Assembly: GCF_964199755.1 (NCBI RefSeq)
Contig: NC_133903.1
Span: forward strand, 54,394,239 to 54,458,238
Source: Larus michahellis
Taxonomy: Eukaryota; Chordata; Aves; Charadriiformes; Laridae
Direction: 5' to 3'
Length of the DNA: 64,000 nt
A program made the position numbers and the translations under genes. The notes below the pieces were generated by a model that was given only the letters and a program-made list of their open reading frames with translations, was not told where the DNA came from and made no database searches. This document shows, in pieces, positions 58,907 to 64,000 of this stretch. Every line of letters starts with the position of its first letter. The first letter of the stretch is position 1.

Positions 58907-61900
58907 ACACAAGAGTGATTAGATGCAAAATTCTGCAATATTTTTGGTCCTCTCGGCCCCACTGACTCCCTGCCAACAAAATGCAAGGTGGATTCACACA
59001 AGATTAGCAAAACCGTCCACTGCAAGCCCCCGCCTGCCCCATGAGCAAGTAACTTATACCACAGAAAGTCCCTCACATGTACCTGTAAAGACCAGAAAAG
59101 ACAACAGCCCTGAACCATTCCACTCAACATACTCAATTATTCCAAGGAAATATACCTTCTTTCACCCCCAAACAAGTAAAAGTGTATGAATTATTGTATG
59201 TCTTTAAAAAGTCAGCATGGAAATCCCCTATCCATCTGCCCACCAGACCAGCACCATTTCCTCTCGGACACCCTGGTTCCTACGGCTCCAACAAGAGGGA
59301 GGGACCGAGAGGGATGCCCAATGGTTAGAGGAGAGTTCACGTTGCTACTCGGGATAAGACTGGCACGTCGCATTTTCCCCAAGCACTGAAGCAAGCAATT
59401 CTGTAACCTGCTTGTAAGGCAGGAGGTAAAAGAGGTTCCCTTCCCCTCTGTCCTCCTCCGGGAACTATTCAGTGAATCTGAACGCTATTTTTAAGTAGTT
59501 TCCAACTGTTCCTTGTCCCAGAGAGACAAGAGACAACAGATGGGCACGGAAAACTGCAGTCAGGAGCACAGCAGGACAACATTTTAAGTGCAATAAAGCA
59601 GCCACTACAGAGGGCTGGAAACAGTAGATTGAAAATAAAAAGATGGTTTTTTGATTGTCAGGAGGGCAGTGATTTGGTTGCTCGGTGAAGGCACCTGCTG
59701 CTTCTTTAGATGCCATGGGCAGCCTGAACACCTGCACTGGGCTGGCAGTGGGTCCCTCTCCTGGGCGAGCGGCTGGAAAGCTGGGCTGCCCTAGGTGTCT
59801 GAAAGCGCGCTAGATGTCAATGTTTCGGCAACTGAATGCCACCCAAGCACTTGGTGGAATCCAAGGAAATCCTAAGGAATTCTCTAAGAGTCTCTGCAGA
59901 AAAAGGTACCTCCTCCAGGTCAGCGCCCATATAGAGTGGTCCAGCTGGGTAGCTCCAGACAGTTATACGGGACAGCGTTATGAAGCCAGGTTCTTTTTCA
60001 CCCCTCCAGGCAGAGGAATATGCTTAGCTGGCATGTGGGAATTTCTTCCCTTTCGAGTCCTTCATGGTGAATTAAGTTTTTGAATCCCATCCCCATTGGT
60101 CGCTTTGCCTAATCAACGCTCTCTTACTATTTCAGAGGGGGCCCTGTGCCATTTTTGTGACTCCACTAAATTACTTTGTGCTGGCATGAATACATTTGCT
60201 CCTTGATGTTCTTTTTAAAATGAAAATGGATATGAAAATTTACTCTAAAATGTACATTGCTCATAAAACTTTTATTAAGTATTATTAGTGCTTAAGAGAA
60301 GGATTTAATATATTTGTGAAGGCAGGCTACAGGATCCCTATATTACAAGCGGTCTTTGCTTAGCACTGATTTATGCTGAAGAGCAGAGATGAGCCTAAAC
60401 CAAGCTTGCAGTTCTCCTGCCACCTCTTCTGCAAGGGCTTGGCCTCCTGGGAGCAAAGGAGACATTTCACCAGTTCAATGCCACTCTAGGAAGAGGGAGC
60501 TAGAGACCTACAAGCAGAGGCTACGGCTGACGTTACATGGCAGGCAGGGCCTCAGCTGCACTCATAACAAGCACTGGAGGAAATGTACAGGCTGTTCCCC
60601 ACTTCACTGCCTTTCAAGCCCTTGTCATATGAAAGGCTCGAAGGGCAATTATCCTGCATTTCATCAGGAAGAAGGTCATATTGCTTAGGGGAGTTCAGAT
60701 GCAGAGATCCTACTATAAGACGGGAGAGCTGGATGCTTTCTCCTGTTCAGGCAGCTTCTCTAGAGGGTTTCCTACTACAGACACCGTCCTTTTGTTGAGA
60801 ATTTACATATAGAGAGGGGAAAAAATTCCCCCGTTTGCACATGAGAATGTGACCTCAAATGAAAAAATCCCATTTTACCTTACCCTACGCAGGTAAAAAC
60901 TGCAGATCTTCCTGTCTGCAATAAGCACAGTAAAGGAGCCACGGAAAGAGACTGACGTCTGAAAAACCAATAGGAACATTATAAATCTCCTGAAGGAACA
61001 GATGCCCCTGTCTAACAGCCACCCTGGGAGGCTGACTTCTCGGTTTCTCCTGTTACCCTCTTTCCTTTGATTCCTTACATCTCAAGTTCGCATCTTATTA
61101 TTTGAGTGCACAAATACCTGGGCTCAGCAGACTTTGTAGGGCACCAGAGGTGTAGCCACCATTCTCTGAAATGAAACAAGGCTTCTGTGCAAAGTGATGG
61201 AAGAAGCTGCCTCACTGCAGGGGTGAGATGACAGGCACCTAAGTTGTTGGGCTTTTAAAGACAAAGTAAGTGGGCATGGCACTCAATGTAGTCTTCAGAA
61301 ATCAAGAGAGGACAGCCCCAGCCGTGTATTATACAGAAACAGTGGGAAGCAAGAGGAGAGAACAACTTTCCGGGGGGCCAGACATCGTGGAGAGGTCTCA
61401 TACCACATTGTTCAACTCTCTATAGAAGGGATAAAGGCAGGAAAAGGGATTGACCATGAAAATAACACTGCAACGCCAACAACCACACTAGGCGTACGCT
61501 GACAGCTGCTTCTTGGTGATACTATTTGCAGATCTCCATCGATAAAAGTTTCAGCCAGAAGCTTTAAACCCAAGGACTGGTGTCTGGAACTTTTATTAAA
61601 ATTCTATGCAAAATGTATGCAAAGCTTATACTGTTATCTCAAACAGATCTCAAAAGTACTTTTAGTTCCATAAAATGAATTGCTAAAGTGCAAAGGCTTC
61701 CCAAGCCACGGCAATAATGGCACCAGGACCTCCTCTAAATATTTATATAATGTGATCGCAGCCATTTTGCAAAATCCTTCATAAAGGTATTAAAACATTA
61801 AGAGCTGATCCTAACTCTTAGAGGGAATGTCTACCTATTACGAAAATTTCCCTTTTCAGTAAAACCCAGAGACCTTTTTCTTTGCTTTATTCCTACTATA

Positions 61901-62683
61901 AAAATCATTTAAAGCCCATTTAATCAGGGTCACCCAGGTGCATGAAACATCTTCAGGACCATGTTTGTTATATACATCTTTTCTTGACGGGGCTAACAGC
62001 TCTCAGAGGCAGGATTCCTCCTTAGGGTTTCTACGGCCCCTGAATCTTATGGTTTAATCACACCAGAAGGTATTCTCCCCTCTGCTTTCCTGTGTCCCGT
62101 TTTGCTTACGGACTCTGGGACTGATGTGACACCTAAGGGTGGTATTTCGTAGTGAGCTTATCCCCTGCCTGACTTCACTGGCCCTGGCATTAATATGGAA
62201 ATGTGCTTGGCAGCTCTTTGTGCTTTTGTAATATTTGACATCAGAGCATTTTGACTGCCTTTCCCCTTTGGAAAACAAACCTTTCTAAAGGGCAGTGTCA
62301 CGCCTGAGCATCGCCCTGGCACAAGCAAGCTCCCACAGTTTGCTGAGTTACCATGCGTCGGCTGAGCTGTCACAACCGCGGCAGCCGAACAGGCAGAGCA
62401 CAGTGACACACAGGAACTTCTCCCGCTGCGGAAACCTTGTAAAATGGCTGATCTCCAGTTCCTATTTCTTGAGTAACTTCCTACATTTTTCTGAAGCCTA
62501 AGCCAAGAGGAAAGTTTTTTTTTTTGGGGGGGATGGGGTTAGAAAGAATTCAAAACTATTTAGAACAAAACTGAGAAAGGCTTATTGTAGGAAAAAGCTA
62601 AAAAAACAGAAAATGATGCATTTGAAACCCTGTAAAACCAAAGCCATTCGAGTACTTTGAAGTGGATTGCAGAAAGTCTATAC

Positions 62684-62686
<3 letters not shown>

Positions 62687-62715
<29 letters not shown>
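62687..62715. repeat. Poly(T) run, 29 bases
   Basis: Uninterrupted T on the + strand, which is a poly(A) run in the DOCK7 transcript sense. No retroposed sequence is recognisable next to it. Confidence 0.95.
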
Positions 62716-64000
62716 CCAAATTTTGCAACCAGTTCTTCAAGTTTTGCAGCCCAAAAATCCCTGTGTCAGATGCCAGAGGCTGGACTTTGTTCCCTCTTAC
62801 AGAGCAGTGTCAGGCCCAGACAAAATACATACCTAAACTTCATCTACACAAGTGAAACTCCAATGAGTTTCCCTACAGAAAATACAAATCCTTCAAAAGC
62901 CCATGCTTATCTCACTTTTTTAAGCATAGAAGTGTTTAATAGGGTTAATCAGGTATGATGTATCTTGGTCCACCATTCAAAGCAAAAACTATCAAACCTT
63001 TCAGAGTTACAACGTTAAGAACCCTAAGAACGTCCCACAAAGGTACAATATAAGTGCCATAAGTGCTGTCTAGATCCCACACGTGATTTTTTGTTTACTC
63101 ATTTGAACAGCTCTTCATACATTTCCATTGATATTACCAAATGCTGCAGGAATGATGCCTCAGCACAAACCCTCCAGGCTGATCACTGTCCCATGAATAA
63201 CCCTAATTGTTCCAACACTCTTTCTAACAGATTTTTAGTAGGGTTGAGTAAATACTGATTTGATGATTTTCTTTAAAAACTGATCTGAAAAAACCTGCAG
63301 ATTTTAATAGGGCATGAGAGCCTTCCACTGAACAGCTTCTTTTAGACTAGAACCTCATGAGCATCCCTTGTGAAAGCAATCAGCTTTGTCAAAGCTAGAC
63401 CGCTGGAATAAATGCAAGGGATATGCCACGCAGATCAAAGAATTAATCAGGATAAACACTCCTTATAACAATAAAAATTACAATTAATATAAAGATTACC
63501 ACTTGAGCCCTCCTTACAAGAGTTTTACATGTGGAGTTAAAATAAAGTGCCGATAAAAAGGCAGAAGTAGAAAGATTAAATGGTGTTTCATTTTAGCAAA
63601 AGTCCCTGTTCAATTCTGCGTCTCGGTGTAGACTGAGCTTCCCAACTGCATCACTCGAACATTTTTACTTTGCTCCGCCTGCTGCCACACCTACACAGCC
63701 CAAGTGCAATGCTGCCAAGAAGCATCTGGTTTCGGAGCACAGCAGAGTCCCCACTGGCCAAAGCCAATGGAATACTGATCCATTGAATAAGCAGCACCAA
63801 CCACAATAAACCTGACTCTAAACTCCCAACACAGAATAACACATACGTGTATAACCTTCAGCCTGGAGATGCTCCAGCGCAGTCACTGGTCTTGGCTTGT
63901 GGACTGCTGTATCTCTAAGCACCAGAGAAGAAACAAAGGCGCAGTCCTGACTCCCTCTCATTTCTCTGCACAAAACACCTTTGCTCCCACCACCCACCTG

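Overview
This window is vertebrate nuclear DNA, most probably avian. It holds spliced exons with GT-AG borders, short introns, and truncated CR1 LINE copies with the ATTCTATGATTCTATGA-type 3' end typical of birds and other sauropsids. Two conserved genes face each other tail to tail. They were identified by comparing the exon translations with the remembered mammalian proteins; no search was run. The species cannot be named from the sequence alone.

Region 1 (about 1-8400, + strand) carries the last three coding exons of USP1, the ubiquitin-specific protease that deubiquitinates FANCD2 and PCNA. They encode 367 residues of the C-terminal half, including the zinc-finger cysteine pairs, the catalytic His and Asp regions and the Gly-Gly self-cleavage site. 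The catalytic Cys exon lies to the left of the window. Several polyadenylation signals follow the stop codon.

Region 2 (about 7025-11541) is the convergent gap between the two stop codons. It contains both 3' untranslated regions and no other gene that I can support.

Region 3 (11542-57885, - strand) carries 35 consecutive coding exons of DOCK7, a Rac/Cdc42 guanine nucleotide exchange factor. They join in frame without a gap and encode about 1568 residues, from inside the DHR1 lipid-binding domain through the whole DHR2 exchange domain to the stop codon. Nothing is broken: every junction is GT-AG and every split codon is restored. The large intron at 57886-63997 runs to the window edge, where the last three bases look like the end of the next upstream exon.

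Accessory content is light: two nearly abutting, oppositely oriented CR1 copies beside one DOCK7 splice donor, three shorter or older CR1 remnants, homopolymer and dinucleotide tracts, and a few short tandem duplications. One perfect 13-bp hairpin lies in an intron. I found no RNA gene, CRISPR array, phage, promoter or CpG-island start. ANGPTL3, which lies inside DOCK7 in mammals, is not recognisable here. I see no convincing undescribed system; the observations in the second part are modest and testable.
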